From Winogradskyella wichelsiae (GTDB lineage Bacteria > Bacteroidota > Bacteroidia > Flavobacteriales > Flavobacteriaceae), in assembly GCF_013403925.1 (NCBI RefSeq), contig NZ_JABFDJ010000001.1, forward strand, positions 248,001-312,000: 64,000 nt of DNA. The letters are read 5' to 3'. Numbering within the stretch: the first letter of the stretch is position 1; every line of letters begins with the position of its first letter. Positions 26,044 through 36,129 of this stretch are shown piece by piece. Under the pieces are notes generated by a model, which had not been told where the DNA came from, ran no database searches, and saw only the letters and a list, made by a program, of their open reading frames with translations. Position numbers and translations under genes: made by a program.

Positions 26044-27363
26044 TTATCCTCCAAAGTCATCAAATCTAATGTGCTCATCCGGAATCCCGAAATCTTCACC
26101 CATTTTCTGAACAGCTTGGTTCATTAATGGGGGGCCACAGAAGTATAATTCAATATCTTCAGGGGCATCATGCAGGCTTAAATAGTTATCTATAACACAA
26201 TTGTGTATAAAACCTACAAAACCATCTCCTGGCGCATCCACCGTTTCTTTTACTTTCCAATTATCTTCTTCCATTGGTTCAGACAAAGCCAAGTAAAATT
26301 TAAAGTTAGGAAAATCTCTTTCTAACTCACGGAAGTGCTCTAAATAAAATAATTCACGTTTAGAACGTCCACCGTACCAATAAGTTACTTTACGACCTGT
26401 CTTTAAGGTCTTGAAAAGATGATATAAATGAGAACGCATTGGTGCCATACCAGCACCACCACCAACATAAAGCATTTCGCTATCTGACTCATTGATGAAG
26501 AATTCACCGTAAGGTCCAGAAATAACGACTTTATCACCTGGTTTTTGATTAAATATGTAAGACGATGCGACACCTGGATTTACATCCATCCATCCGTTTT
26601 TAGCACGATCGAAAGGTGGTGTTGCAATACGCACGTTTAACATCACCTCTCGTCCTTCGGCAGGATAAGAAGCCATAGAATAAGCACGCTCTACAGTTTC
26701 TGTATTTTTCATGATTAAAGGCCATAACGCAAATTTATCCCATTCTGCTTGAAACTTATCTGGTGTTTCATGCTCTTCAGGATGCGCTGTAATATCCATA
26801 TCTGCAAATTTTACTTCACATGGTGGAATTTCAATCTGAATATAACCTCCAGCTTTGTAACCCATATCTTCAGGAATCTCTACAACGAATTCCTTAATAA
26901 AAGATGCAACATTATAATTTCTTACAACCGTTGCTTCCCATTTTTTAATACCAAAAACTTCTTCAGGAATTGTTATTTCCATATCCTGTTTCACTTTTAC
27001 TTGGCAAGATAAACGTGCACCATGTGCAAGTTCTTTTCTACTAAAGTGAGGTGTTTCTGTTGGTAATGCTTCTCCTCCACCAGATAATACGTGACATTCA
27101 CATTGAATACATGTTCCACCACCCCCACAAGCAGATGGTAAAAATATTTTTTGATTTCCTAAAGTGCTTAATAAAGAACCTCCTGAACCAACTTCGATTT
27201 CACGTTCACCATTAATGGTAATCTTTACAGGACCAGATGGTGATAATTTTTGTTTTACAAATAATAGTAATCCAACTAATAACATCAAAATGATTAAAAA
27301 TGCTACTACGGTAACTAGAATTGTTCCTGCTGTACTTGCTGCTAATAAAATCATACTACTCAA
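26044..27363 (-). CDS. nqrF: Na+-translocating NADH:quinone reductase subunit F
   Basis: The 439-residue protein has one N-terminal membrane helix (about 8-37), a 2Fe-2S ferredoxin domain with [15 protein letters not shown] and a later Cys in RLSCQVKV, and a ferredoxin-reductase-like part with the FAD motif [18 protein letters not shown], and NAD motifs [12 protein letters not shown] and [11 protein letters not shown]. It takes electrons from NADH via FAD and 2Fe-2S into the Na+-pumping complex in the inner membrane. It overlaps the end of nqrE by 8 bp; an internal ATG at residue 4 is an alternative start. The gene ends just before the operon's terminator. Confidence 0.97.
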   Translation of the reverse strand: MSSMILLAASTAGTILVTVVAFLIILMLLVGLLLFVKQKLSPSGPVKITINGEREIEVGSGGSLLSTLGNQKIFLPSACGGGGTCIQCECHVLSGGGEALPTETPHFSRKELAHGARLSCQVKVKQDMEITIPEEVFGIKKWEATVVRNYNVASFIKEFVVEIPEDMGYKAGGYIQIEIPPCEVKFADMDITAHPEEHETPDKFQAEWDKFALWPLIMKNTETVERAYSMASYPAEGREVMLNVRIATPPFDRAKNGWMDVNPGVASSYIFNQKPGDKVVISGPYGEFFINESDSEMLYVGGGAGMAPMRSHLYHLFKTLKTGRKVTYWYGGRSKRELFYLEHFRELERDFPNFKFYLALSEPMEEDNWKVKETVDAPGDGFVGFIHNCVIDNYLSLHDAPEDIELYFCGPPLMNQAVQKMGEDFGIPDEHIRFDDFGG

Positions 27364-28081
27364 TTACTTTAATTGTGTTATCAGCTAATGCTTTTGTTTC
27401 CTCTAATTTCGTCTCTGCTTCTACTGTATCAGTAGTCACTTCTGCTTTAGCTTCTTCTTCATCACCACCTGTTAACATACCTCCAAAACTCATAAAGCCG
27501 ATAGCCATTAAACCTGTAATAATAAAAGTAATACCTAAACCACGTAACGCAGGTGGTACGTTAGAATATCTAATTTTCTCACGAATAGCAGCAATCGCTA
27601 AAATGGCTAAAAACCATCCAATACCAGAACCAACTCCATAAGTTGTTGCTAATCCTAATGTAGGGATCTCTCTAGATTGCATAAACAATGATCCACCCAA
27701 GATGGCACAGTTTACGGCAATTAGGGGTAAAAATATACCTAATGAATTATATAATGATGGTGAAAATTTCTCTACAACTATTTCTACCAATTGTACCATG
27801 GTTGCAATAGTAGCAATAAACATAATAAATGATAAGAAACTTAAATCATAACTAGCATATTCTTCACCTAACCATGTTAAAGCACCTGGTTGCAATAAAT
27901 ACTGATCTAATAACCAGTTTAAAGGGACTGTAATGGCAAGTACAAATATAACTGCAGCACCAAGACCTACAGCCGTACTTACTTTTTTAGATACAGCTAA
28001 GTAAGAACACATTCCTAAGAATGTTGCAAATACCATGTTGTCTATAAAAATCGATTTAAAAAATAATTCTATATGTTCCAT
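27356..28081 (-). CDS. nqrE: Na+-translocating NADH:quinone reductase subunit E
   Basis: The 241-residue protein has six membrane helices and the family's sequences [17 protein letters not shown] (with the Cys that ligates iron with NqrD), [15 protein letters not shown], and a C-terminal [15 protein letters not shown]. NqrE and NqrD share an inverted-topology fold and hold an iron centre in the membrane. The usual NqrE is about 200 residues; here an extra acidic, Ala/Glu/Thr-rich tail of about 40 residues follows the last helix ([14 protein letters not shown]...). The gene follows nqrD by 51 bp and overlaps nqrF by 8 bp. Confidence 0.96.
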   Translation of the reverse strand: MEHIELFFKSIFIDNMVFATFLGMCSYLAVSKKVSTAVGLGAAVIFVLAITVPLNWLLDQYLLQPGALTWLGEEYASYDLSFLSFIMFIATIATMVQLVEIVVEKFSPSLYNSLGIFLPLIAVNCAILGGSLFMQSREIPTLGLATTYGVGSGIGWFLAILAIAAIREKIRYSNVPPALRGLGITFIITGLMAIGFMSFGGMLTGGDEEEAKAEVTTDTVEAETKLEETKALADNTIKVIE

Positions 28082-28132
28082 ATTTTTTATTTTGTTGAAG
28101 TTCTAAACCAAAGTTAAGAACCACAAGTCAAT

Positions 28133-28777
28133 TTAATCTTCTATTAAAGCTTTGTTTCTACTACGTTGTATCCAAATGATTATACCTACAACAATTAATG
28201 CCATTGGTGACAATAACATAAAACCGTTATTTTCATAACCTATAGCATACAATCCTGTTTTTTCAATTGGATCTCCTAAAACTTTAAATCCTAATAACGT
28301 ACCAGAACCTAATAGCTCTCTAAAGAAACCAACGATGATAAGAATTAAGCCATAACCTGCCGCATTTCCAATACCATCTAAAAAGGATTGCCATGGTTTA
28401 TTTGCCAAAGCAAAAGCTTCAAAACGTCCCATAATAATACAGTTTGTAATAATTAACCCTACAAATACAGAAAGTGTTTTACTTAACTCATAAGCAAAAG
28501 CTTTTAAAACTTGATCAACTATAATTACCAAAGCAGCAACTACGACCAATTGAACAATAATTCTAATTTTTGAAGGAATGATGTTTCTCATTAAAGAAAT
28601 AACAACGTTTCCTATACCTAAAACAGCCATTACAGATACAGCCATTACAATAGAAGCTTTTAGCTCTGCTGTAATTGCCAAAGCAGAACATATACCTAAT
28701 ACCTGAATAGTAATTGGGTTATTATCCGCTAATGGATCTGTGATTAACTTGGCATCTTTCTTTGATAAAAGTCCCAT
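28133..28777 (-). CDS. nqrD: Na+-translocating NADH:quinone reductase subunit D
   Basis: The 214-residue, six-helix membrane protein carries NNPITIQVLGICSALAIT near the N terminus and VGLIITNCIIMGRFEAFAL in the middle, with the two Cys-containing helix breaks that, with NqrE, bind iron. GILLIWIQ-type sequence and a basic tail end the protein. It is part of the inner-membrane Na+ channel of NQR. It starts 3 bp after the nqrC stop, a tight operon junction. Confidence 0.96.
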   Translation of the reverse strand: MGLLSKKDAKLITDPLADNNPITIQVLGICSALAITAELKASIVMAVSVMAVLGIGNVVISLMRNIIPSKIRIIVQLVVVAALVIIVDQVLKAFAYELSKTLSVFVGLIITNCIIMGRFEAFALANKPWQSFLDGIGNAAGYGLILIIVGFFRELLGSGTLLGFKVLGDPIEKTGLYAIGYENNGFMLLSPMALIVVGIIIWIQRSRNKALIED

Positions 28778-28780
28778 AAA

Positions 28781-29530
28781 TTAATTGTTTTTTAAATTTT
28801 TAAAATAAGGTTCGTAAAGCTTTAAATCACTTTTTATCATTGCTGAAACACCGTTACCTGTAATTGTAGCTCCTGCAATGGCATCTACCTCATTATCTGT
28901 TTTATCTAAATTCTTTGGGTCTGCATTACCTTTAGCAACATCAATACCTTTAAAAGTACCTGATTCATTTAAAAGGTGTTCACCAATAAAATCATCCATA
29001 AAAAAACGTTGCTTAATGTTAGCCCCTAATCCTGGTGTTTCACCAGCATGATCAAAAAATGCACCTTGTACAACCATGTTTTCATCCATTGAAACATAAG
29101 CCCAAATAGCATCCCAAAGCCCTTTACCTCTTATGGGTGCGATATAAAATGTTTGACCATCTTTTTCACCAACAAATAAGGGTAATTTTCTTGTTTTACC
29201 TGCATTTCCGTTTGCCTGTTGCTTTTTAACATCTATTAAATAAGCCTGATCATCTTCGCTAACTTTTCCGTCTTCGATAACCAATTGCTTTAAGATGAAT
29301 TTCTCAAATAACGCTGGCGCATCGTCTGTAGAAACAAAATTTGCACTGCTCTCATCATTCTCATTAACACCCATGGCATACAGAATGTTCTGTTGCTTTT
29401 CTATACGTTGGTTCTCTGTAATAGTCGGTTTTAATGAAGATGCAGTAAACGCTAATAATGAACCTACGATTAGTACCATAGCAATGGCAAAAATTATAGT
29501 GTATGAATTTTTATCTGTTCTATTTTCCAT
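28781..29530 (-). CDS. nqrC: Na+-translocating NADH:quinone reductase subunit C
   Basis: The 249-residue protein has one N-terminal membrane helix (about 9-30) and a periplasmic FMN-binding domain. The flavinylation motif is DAIAGAT, with FMN-accepting Thr222 (V. cholerae Thr225). The first position reads Ala where Ser or Thr is usual, which ApbE sites tolerate. GAFFDHAGETPGLGANI is another family block. The covalent FMN carries electrons between NqrF/D/E and NqrB. It lies 2 bp after nqrB and 3 bp before nqrD. Confidence 0.96.
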   Translation of the reverse strand: MENRTDKNSYTIIFAIAMVLIVGSLLAFTASSLKPTITENQRIEKQQNILYAMGVNENDESSANFVSTDDAPALFEKFILKQLVIEDGKVSEDDQAYLIDVKKQQANGNAGKTRKLPLFVGEKDGQTFYIAPIRGKGLWDAIWAYVSMDENMVVQGAFFDHAGETPGLGANIKQRFFMDDFIGEHLLNESGTFKGIDVAKGNADPKNLDKTDNEVDAIAGATITGNGVSAMIKSDLKLYEPYFKNLKNN

Positions 29531-29532
29531 CG

Positions 29533-30756
29533 TTATGCAGTTTTTGCTTTTAGACGTTTCATTCTTTTCTTAACATTTCCTTGTACCACATAATGGTCAA
29601 TGGTTGGCGCAAACACATTCATTAATAGAATAGCTAACATGACACCTTCTGGATATGCAGGGTTGAATACACGAATCATTATAGAAAGGAATCCGATTAA
29701 GAAACCATAGACCCATTTCCCTTTATTAGTTTGTGATGCGGTTACAGGATCTGTAGCCATAAACACAGTACCAAAAGCAAAACCTCCAATAAGTAAGTGA
29801 TGCCAAAATTCGGTACTCATTAATCCGTAAAATTTGCTGCCTTCTGTAATAACCTCAGCACTGACAAGACCATTAAAAATAAGTCCCATGACTAAAGCTC
29901 CTACAACAGAGGATAACATAATTCTCCAGCTTCCAATTTTAGCGAAGATTAAAAATAACGCTCCTACTAAAATTAAAAGTGTTGATGTCTCTCCTACCGA
30001 GCCAGGTATAATTCCGTAGAACATATCCCAAACCGAATAGGCAACTTCTTTACCTTGTGCTAAGGTTCCTAATATCGTTTCTCCAGAAATAGCATCGACA
30101 TTCTGTCCTGCAGCAATCATTTGATCACGTTCTACAGCTCCATGAATCCATACTTTATCTCCTGACATCCACGTTGGATAAGCAAAGAATAAAAAGGCTC
30201 TAATGGTTAAGGCAGGATTAAGAATATTCATTCCTGTTCCACCAAAGACTTCTTTACCAATAATAACACCAAAGATTACTGCTACAGATAGCATCCATAA
30301 TGGGATATCTATAGGTACAATAAGTGGTACTAACATACCCGTTACTAAATAACCTTCTTCTACTTCATGACCTTTAATGATAGCGAAAACAAATTCTACT
30401 GCTAAACCAACACCGTAAGAAACAATAACTAGTGGTAGTACTTTCCAAAGTCCAACAACAAGATTATCTAAAGTCCAAAATGAAGCTCCTAAAAACCCAT
30501 TTGCAGATTCAATTAAACCTTGTGCTAAATAATGCTGATAACCTGCATTGAACATACCGAATATTAAACAAGGCACTAAAGCCATGATTACAGTATTCAT
30601 TGTACGCTTTAAATCATCAGCGGCCTTTATATGAGTCCCATTATGAGTGGTTTCATTAGGCATATATAAAAACGTAAAAAGGGCGTTAAATCCAGGAAGC
30701 CACTTCTTGTCTTTATTCTTTTCCTTAAAATTATGTAAATTACTTTTTAAACCCAT
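29533..30756 (-). CDS. nqrB: Na+-translocating NADH:quinone reductase subunit B
   Basis: The 407-residue protein has about ten membrane helices and family blocks GTGMNILNPALTIRAFLFFAYP and MATDPVTASQT. It carries covalent FMN, riboflavin and the Na+ path. The expected flavinylation site reads DAISGETILG with Thr227 as acceptor, so the usual Ala before the Thr (SGAT) is Glu226. Its start shares one base with the nqrA stop (TAATG), implying coupled translation. ApbE should modify Thr227. Confidence 0.96.
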   Translation of the reverse strand: MGLKSNLHNFKEKNKDKKWLPGFNALFTFLYMPNETTHNGTHIKAADDLKRTMNTVIMALVPCLIFGMFNAGYQHYLAQGLIESANGFLGASFWTLDNLVVGLWKVLPLVIVSYGVGLAVEFVFAIIKGHEVEEGYLVTGMLVPLIVPIDIPLWMLSVAVIFGVIIGKEVFGGTGMNILNPALTIRAFLFFAYPTWMSGDKVWIHGAVERDQMIAAGQNVDAISGETILGTLAQGKEVAYSVWDMFYGIIPGSVGETSTLLILVGALFLIFAKIGSWRIMLSSVVGALVMGLIFNGLVSAEVITEGSKFYGLMSTEFWHHLLIGGFAFGTVFMATDPVTASQTNKGKWVYGFLIGFLSIMIRVFNPAYPEGVMLAILLMNVFAPTIDHYVVQGNVKKRMKRLKAKTA

Positions 30757-32108
30757 TATCCTATTTCTTTAAGCATTAAGTCTAAACCTTCTCTAATTAT
30801 TTTTTGATGCGGTTGCTTAGATACACACACAAATTCTGTTAATGCGAAATCTTCAGGTGCAACTTCGTACATCCCTAAAGCTTCCATTTCATCTAAATCT
30901 TTATACATACAAGCTTTTAGAATTTGCATTGGGTAAATGTCTAAAGGAAAAACTTCTTCGTAAGTTCCTGTAGTTACAAATGCACGATGCTCTCCGTTTG
31001 TATTTGTATTTAAGTCGAATTTCTTCTTTGGTGTTAACCAAGAAAAAGTTAAGGCTCTAGATGTCGATATTTTATTAAAAATAGGCTTATTCCATCCGAA
31101 AAATTCATAATCATCACCTTCTGGTATCACAGTGATAACATTACTGTAATAATCTAAATGACCATCTGGCTGAATTTGTTTTCCTGACAATACATTACCC
31201 GAAATAAAACGTGCATTGCTATCTCTTTCAACTCCGTTATCGTAAACCATAGTCGCGATTTCAGCACCTAATTTAGTTTTAAAATAACGTGGCTTTTGAA
31301 CAGAAGATCCCGCTAAAGCAATAATACGCTCAGCATTGAATTTCCCTGTAAGAAGCAACTCTCCGATAATCACTAAATCTTGTGCATTAACCGTCCAAAC
31401 TGTTTCACCTTTATTAACAGGGCTTACCTTATTAATTAAAGTCCCAACATTCCCTGAAGGATGTGGCCCCGAAACTTTATGTGTGGTTGCATTCTGTAGA
31501 TTAGCTAAAGGCGACTTTGACTGATCACCAACTGAAACATGTACACTACCCTCTGTCAGTTTAGACAGGGCCGTAACCGCGGCTTGTAATTCAGCTTCTT
31601 TACCCGCTAAGGTAAAGTCTAAATCTGCCGCTAACGGTGCACTTGCATAACCAGAAATGAATATTGCTTTTGGCATAACATCAGCCTTGGCAATAACATC
31701 GTAAGGACGTTGCTTTATAAAAGCCCAACATCCCGAAGCTAACAAATGTGCTTTAGTTTTTTCAGCATCCGAATTTAAGTCAAACGTTCCATGATCTAGA
31801 AAGGTCTGCGCTTTGTCTGCAATTATTTTAATAGCGTCTATACGACGTCTAGGTCCACGAAGTACTTCCGCTATCTCACCAGAAACTGGCGAAACAAACT
31901 TCATGTTCTCGTTATCTTTGTTGTAAAATAAAGTTTCACCTGCTTTAACATGTGTCCCCTCTTTAGCAACAAGTTTTGGAATAATACTGTGGAAATCCTC
32001 GGGTCTAATTGTATAAGAATTACTAATAATAGCATTCTCTATAGTTTTCTCGGCTTCACCGATTAACTCAATATTTAAACCCTTTTTTATTTTGATGTCT
32101 TTTGACAT
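30756..32108 (-). CDS. nqrA: Na+-translocating NADH:quinone reductase subunit A
   Basis: The 450-residue protein has the NqrA layout: N-terminal barrel-sandwich region (KIKKGLNIELIGEAEKTIE), PKLVAKEGTHVKAGETLFYNK, SPVSGEIAEV, GPRRRIDAI, and a C-terminal ferredoxin-like part with CMYKDLDEMEALGMYE and CVSKQPHQKIIREGL. It is a cytoplasmic, cofactor-free subunit that takes part in quinone binding. It is the first gene of nqrABCDEF on the minus strand, divergent from the T9SS plug gene, with 161 bp between the start codons. No clear -7 box was found for it. Confidence 0.96.
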   Translation of the reverse strand: MSKDIKIKKGLNIELIGEAEKTIENAIISNSYTIRPEDFHSIIPKLVAKEGTHVKAGETLFYNKDNENMKFVSPVSGEIAEVLRGPRRRIDAIKIIADKAQTFLDHGTFDLNSDAEKTKAHLLASGCWAFIKQRPYDVIAKADVMPKAIFISGYASAPLAADLDFTLAGKEAELQAAVTALSKLTEGSVHVSVGDQSKSPLANLQNATTHKVSGPHPSGNVGTLINKVSPVNKGETVWTVNAQDLVIIGELLLTGKFNAERIIALAGSSVQKPRYFKTKLGAEIATMVYDNGVERDSNARFISGNVLSGKQIQPDGHLDYYSNVITVIPEGDDYEFFGWNKPIFNKISTSRALTFSWLTPKKKFDLNTNTNGEHRAFVTTGTYEEVFPLDIYPMQILKACMYKDLDEMEALGMYEVAPEDFALTEFVCVSKQPHQKIIREGLDLMLKEIG

Positions 32109-32217
32109 ATACTTAAAGATTAGTTATCTAAAAATCGCTGCGAATTTACAAATTAATGCTTAAAAAACTCTTAAATTCAAGCATCTTTTTTATTTGTAAT
32201 GATTATAAATAACTCAA

Positions 32218-32249
32218 TTGTTTTAAGGTATAGATTTTGATTATCTTTA
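32218..32249 (+). promoter_or_regulatory. Probable promoter of the T9SS plug gene
   Basis: TTG at 32218-32220, a 21-bp spacer and TATCTTTA at 32242-32249 (7 of 8 matches). It lies 20 bp before the ATG at 32270 and rules out the earlier in-frame TTG at 32237 as the start. Confidence 0.55.
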
Positions 32250-32269
32250 TACGCTTAGAATCAATCACA

Positions 32270-33520
32270 ATGAAAAAAAAAATTAATCTTCTTTTACTTT
32301 TACTCGTTCCCATAGCATTAATTGCGCAAGCTGTTGAAGAACTTAATCCTCCCGATTTTATAAAAACAATCACTTTTAAAAGTAATACAACCCAAGGTCA
32401 ATTACCTATTTTAAAACTTGGGGAATCGCTAATGCTAGAGTTTGATGCCTTAACAGGTGATGAAGAAGACTTCTACTACGTTATTGAACATTATAATTTT
32501 GATTGGACTCCTTCTAATTTAGTTAAAGCAGAATATTTGAGTGGTTTAGATAATCAAAGAATATTAACGTACGAAAACTCATTTAACACCTATCAGATAT
32601 ATTCTCATTATACACTAGAGATCCCCAACACACAAACACGTGCGTTATTAAAAAGTGGAAATTATATGCTTTCTATTTACGACGATTATGATGAACTAAT
32701 GTTTAGTCGAAAATTTATGATCTACGAAGATGTTGCAAGTGTTGGCGTACAGGTAAAACGATCGAGAGATGTTAAAACTATTGCTGGTAAACAATCTGTG
32801 GATATCGCAGTAACCACAAATGGCACCAATTTAAACAACCCTTTAGAAACGATAAAAACACTCTTAATTCAAAATAATAATCTGAATACATCAATTTCAA
32901 ATTTAAAACCTCAATATACACTTGGTAACGAATTGATATACCGCTATGACACGGAATCTGCTTTTTGGGCAGGAAATGAATATAATTTTTTCGAAAACAA
33001 AGATGTTAGAGCTGCCAATATAGGGGTTCAATATATTGAACTTAAAGAGCTCTATCATAATTTTTTATATACTAATATTTCCCGAAAAGATAGACCATAT
33101 ACTTACAATCCCGATATTAATGGTAATTTTCTTATTACAGCTTTAGACAAAACAAATGTAGGTATTGAAGCAGATTATGTTATGGTTCATTTTTCATTAT
33201 TACAAGAGGAATTAAAAGACAAAAACATATTTATCTACGGTAACTTTAACGCTTATACTTTAGAACCATTAACGCAAATGGTCTTCAACCAAGAGGCTAA
33301 ACGTTACGAAAACATTATGCTTTTAAAACAAGGATTCTACAACTACAAGTTTGTCACTGTAGATAAGAAAACAGGCCAATTAGACGAAGGGGCCATTAGT
33401 GGAAACTTTTGGCAAACAGAAAACAACTATAAGGTTTTAATTTACTATAAAGATCTTGGTTCACGTTATGATCGTCTTATAGGTTTTGGTGAAGCATCTT
33501 CTGTAGACATTACAAACTAA
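32270..33520 (+). CDS. T9SS plug protein domain (DUF5103) protein
   Basis: From the ATG at 32270 the product is 416 residues with a clear signal peptide (MKKKINLLLLLLVPIALIAQ). The DUF5103 pattern is visible: LGESLMLEFDALTGDEEDFYYVIEHYNFDW, then IPNTQTRALLKSGNYMLSIYD, and a C-terminal carbohydrate-module-like half with NIFIYGNFNAYTLEP and QGFYNYKFV. In F. johnsoniae the Plug protein closes the periplasmic side of the SprA translocon of type IX secretion. A periplasmic role in T9SS is therefore expected. An in-frame TTG at 32237 was rejected because it precedes the promoter -7 box. Confidence 0.88.
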   Translation: MKKKINLLLLLLVPIALIAQAVEELNPPDFIKTITFKSNTTQGQLPILKLGESLMLEFDALTGDEEDFYYVIEHYNFDWTPSNLVKAEYLSGLDNQRILTYENSFNTYQIYSHYTLEIPNTQTRALLKSGNYMLSIYDDYDELMFSRKFMIYEDVASVGVQVKRSRDVKTIAGKQSVDIAVTTNGTNLNNPLETIKTLLIQNNNLNTSISNLKPQYTLGNELIYRYDTESAFWAGNEYNFFENKDVRAANIGVQYIELKELYHNFLYTNISRKDRPYTYNPDINGNFLITALDKTNVGIEADYVMVHFSLLQEELKDKNIFIYGNFNAYTLEPLTQMVFNQEAKRYENIMLLKQGFYNYKFVTVDKKTGQLDEGAISGNFWQTENNYKVLIYYKDLGSRYDRLIGFGEASSVDITN

Positions 33521-33701
33521 ACATTTTAAGATGGCAAAGGTTAAATTTATGGAAATGAGAAATATCCGTGTCTCAATTAGCGTTATTTTTATATGGACGC
33601 CTTAATAAATTGACTTTTGCTAAAAAACAGAACCTCATAACAGAATTACAATGATCCGACAAAAAAATACGTTACCTTAGCATAGATCAATACTAAAAGT
33701 C

Positions 33702-34088
33702 ATGGTACAACAAGTTACAAGTGGGATAAAGATCTCTGTAGAAACTAATTTTGAAGGTACATTTTATAAAAATTATAAAGTACACTTTGCGTTTGGTTAT
33801 AAAGTAACAATTGAAAACCAAAGTAAAGATTCAGTGCAATTAAACTCAAGACACTGGAGAGTTTTGGATGCTTTAAATAGCGAAGAAACTATAGAAGGTG
33901 AAGGAGTTATTGGTAAGAAACCTATTTTACAACCAGGCGAATCGCATACTTACAATTCGGGTTGTCTTTTAACTTCTCCCTTTGGAGCTATGCAAGGTTA
34001 TTACAACATGGTAAATAATACAAAATCTAACCACTTTAAAGTTTACATTCCCTCGTTTAAATTGAGTGCTCCTTTTGCTTTAAATTAA
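33702..34088 (+). CDS. apaG: ApaG family protein
   Basis: The 128-residue protein is a single fibronectin-III-like beta sandwich of the ApaG family. VTSGIKISVETNFEG opens it, YKVTIENQSKDSVQLNSRHW, GEGVIGKKPILQPGESHTYNSGC and SPFGAMQGYYNM are the conserved blocks. ApaG affects Co2+ resistance and Mg2+ efflux in enterobacteria, although the mechanism is unclear. It is cytosolic and stands alone, with a weak -7-like TACCTTAG at 33673-33680. Confidence 0.93.
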   Translation: MVQQVTSGIKISVETNFEGTFYKNYKVHFAFGYKVTIENQSKDSVQLNSRHWRVLDALNSEETIEGEGVIGKKPILQPGESHTYNSGCLLTSPFGAMQGYYNMVNNTKSNHFKVYIPSFKLSAPFALN

Positions 34089-34250
34089 CACGCGTTATTT
34101 ATTATCAAAATATTAAATATCAATTAATTGAAGGTACTCCACTCAAACCGCAACATTATAACGATGCCATCACGTAAAAGCTATTAAATACACACGATTA
34201 ATCTTCACAGAACTATAACATTTCAAAAATAAATTCTCTTATAAAAATTG

Positions 34251-34258
34251 TACCTTTG
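34251..34258 (+). promoter_or_regulatory. -7 box of pruA
   Basis: TACCTTTG is an exact TAnnTTTG match about 95 bp before the pruA ATG, implying a leader of about 90 nt. No TTG at normal -33 spacing. Confidence 0.5.
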
Positions 34259-34353
34259 TTTTTACAAATTCAAACTGAAAACTAAATAGAGTTTCATTGT
34301 CACAAAGACACGCTCAATGTGATATTTGAAAACATAAAAAAAACAATTAAACT

Positions 34354-35979
34354 ATGGGAAAAGGATTCTTTAATGTACCAGTAGCAGTTAACGAACCTGT
34401 TATGTCTTATGCGCCTGGTTCTGCAGAACGCAAAGCTGTTTCAGAAGCTTATAAATCAATGTTTAACGCTAAGGTTGAAGTCCCTTTATACATAAATGGT
34501 AAGGACGTAAAAACTGGGAACACCAGAACGATGTCTCCCCCGCACGATCACCAACACATAGTAGGTGAATATCACTTAGCCGAAAAAGCACATGTCGAAG
34601 ACGCTATTTCTACAGCATTAGAAGCACGCAAATCATGGTCACAAATGCCATGGGAACAACGCGCAGGTATTTTCTTAAAGGCAGCTGAATTAATTGCTGG
34701 CCCTTACAGAGCAAAGATCAATGCAGCTACAATGATAGCGCAATCTAAAAATATATATCAGGCTGAAATTGATGCAGCTTGTGAATTGATTGACTTTTTA
34801 CGTTTTAATGTTCAGTTTATGTCTGACATTTACATGGAACAACCAGAAAGTACAAGTGCGGCATGGAACAGAGTAGAATACAGACCGCTTGAAGGTTTTA
34901 CTTACGCTGTAACACCATTTAACTTTACTGCTATTGCTGGTAACTTACCTGCTTGTATGGCTTTAATGGGGAATGTTGTCGTTTGGAAACCTAGTGACAG
35001 CCAAGTCTATTCTGCAAAAGTGATCATGGATATTTTTAAAGAAGCAGGGGTGCCAGATGGTGTAATTAATGTTGTTTTTGGTGATCCTGAAATGATTACC
35101 AATACGGTATTAGCAAGTCCAGATTTTTCTGGCTTACATTTTACAGGTTCTACCCACGTCTTTAAAGAATTATGGAAACAAATAGGAAATAACATACATA
35201 ACTATAAAACATACCCAAGAATTGTTGGTGAAACTGGTGGAAAAGATTTTATAGTTGCTCACAAAACGGCAGATGCTAAACAAGTAGCAACGGCTATTGC
35301 TCGTGGCGCTTTTGAGTTTCAAGGTCAAAAATGTAGTGCAGCATCTCGAGCTTATGTTCCTAAAGGAATTTGGGCTGATGTAAAGAAATATCTAATTGAA
35401 GATATGGAATCTTTTAAAATGGGATCTCCAGAAGATATGAGCAACTTTATCACTGCTGTAATCCATGAAGGTTCGTTTGATAAATTAGCAAAATACATAG
35501 ATGAAGCTAAAGCAGATAGCGATGCTGAAATTATTGCTGGTGGTAACTACGACAAATCTAAAGGTTACTTTATAGAACCTACGGTGATCTTAACTACAAA
35601 CCCAAAATACACAACAATGTCTACAGAATTATTTGGTCCTGTAATTACAATATATGTGTATGAAGATGATGCCTATACAGAAACATTAAAATTAGTAGAT
35701 GAAACAAGCGAATACGCCCTAACTGGCGCTATTATTTCTAGAGATAGATATGCGGTTGAAGAAGCGACAAAAGCGCTTCAGAATGCTGCCGGAAACTTCT
35801 ACATTAACGATAAACCAACAGGTGCTGTTGTTGGACAACAACCTTTTGGTGGAGCGAGAGCTTCTGGGACAAACGATAAAGCCGGAAGCCCTCAAAACTT
35901 ACTACGTTGGGTATCTCCTAGATTAATTAAGGAAACATTTGTAACGCCTGTCGATTACAGATATCCTTTTTTAGGCTAA
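34354..35979 (+). CDS. pruA: L-glutamate gamma-semialdehyde (1-pyrroline-5-carboxylate) dehydrogenase
   Basis: The 541-residue protein is an ALDH-superfamily enzyme of the P5C dehydrogenase type. Catalytic Cys327 is in FQGQKCSAASRAY, general base Glu293 in VGETGGKDF, and the Rossmann segment FTGSTHVFKELW precedes them. EYRPLEGFTYAVTPFNFTAIAGNLP and FGGARASGTNDKAG are P5CDH-specific blocks. It oxidises P5C/glutamate semialdehyde to glutamate with NAD+, the second step of proline breakdown. No PutA proline dehydrogenase domain is fused, so this is the single-domain form. A strong terminator follows. The biosynthetic proCBA genes lie 25 kb away. Confidence 0.96.
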   Translation: MGKGFFNVPVAVNEPVMSYAPGSAERKAVSEAYKSMFNAKVEVPLYINGKDVKTGNTRTMSPPHDHQHIVGEYHLAEKAHVEDAISTALEARKSWSQMPWEQRAGIFLKAAELIAGPYRAKINAATMIAQSKNIYQAEIDAACELIDFLRFNVQFMSDIYMEQPESTSAAWNRVEYRPLEGFTYAVTPFNFTAIAGNLPACMALMGNVVVWKPSDSQVYSAKVIMDIFKEAGVPDGVINVVFGDPEMITNTVLASPDFSGLHFTGSTHVFKELWKQIGNNIHNYKTYPRIVGETGGKDFIVAHKTADAKQVATAIARGAFEFQGQKCSAASRAYVPKGIWADVKKYLIEDMESFKMGSPEDMSNFITAVIHEGSFDKLAKYIDEAKADSDAEIIAGGNYDKSKGYFIEPTVILTTNPKYTTMSTELFGPVITIYVYEDDAYTETLKLVDETSEYALTGAIISRDRYAVEEATKALQNAAGNFYINDKPTGAVVGQQPFGGARASGTNDKAGSPQNLLRWVSPRLIKETFVTPVDYRYPFLG

Positions 35980-36004
35980 GCAGTCACAACTTAATTTAAT
36001 AATT

Positions 36005-36043
36005 AAATCCTTAGAAGCTTTTTGCTTTTAAGGATTTTTTTTT
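36005..36043 (+). terminator. Terminator of pruA
   Basis: AAATCCTTA(G)AAGC paired with GCTT(T)TAAGGATTT, then a run of nine T. Confidence 0.85.
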
Positions 36044-36094
36044 AGCCCCACTCAAAATCACGCTCATAATCAGTAATTTATAAATCAAACGTTG

Positions 36095-36102
36095 TATCTT
36101 TT
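36095..36102 (+). promoter_or_regulatory. Possible -7 box of the lipase-like gene
   Basis: TATCTTTT matches 7 of 8 positions of TAnnTTTG, 27 bp before the ATG at 36130. Confidence 0.35.
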
Positions 36103-36129
36103 CAACATAATAATTTAAAATTTGCACTT

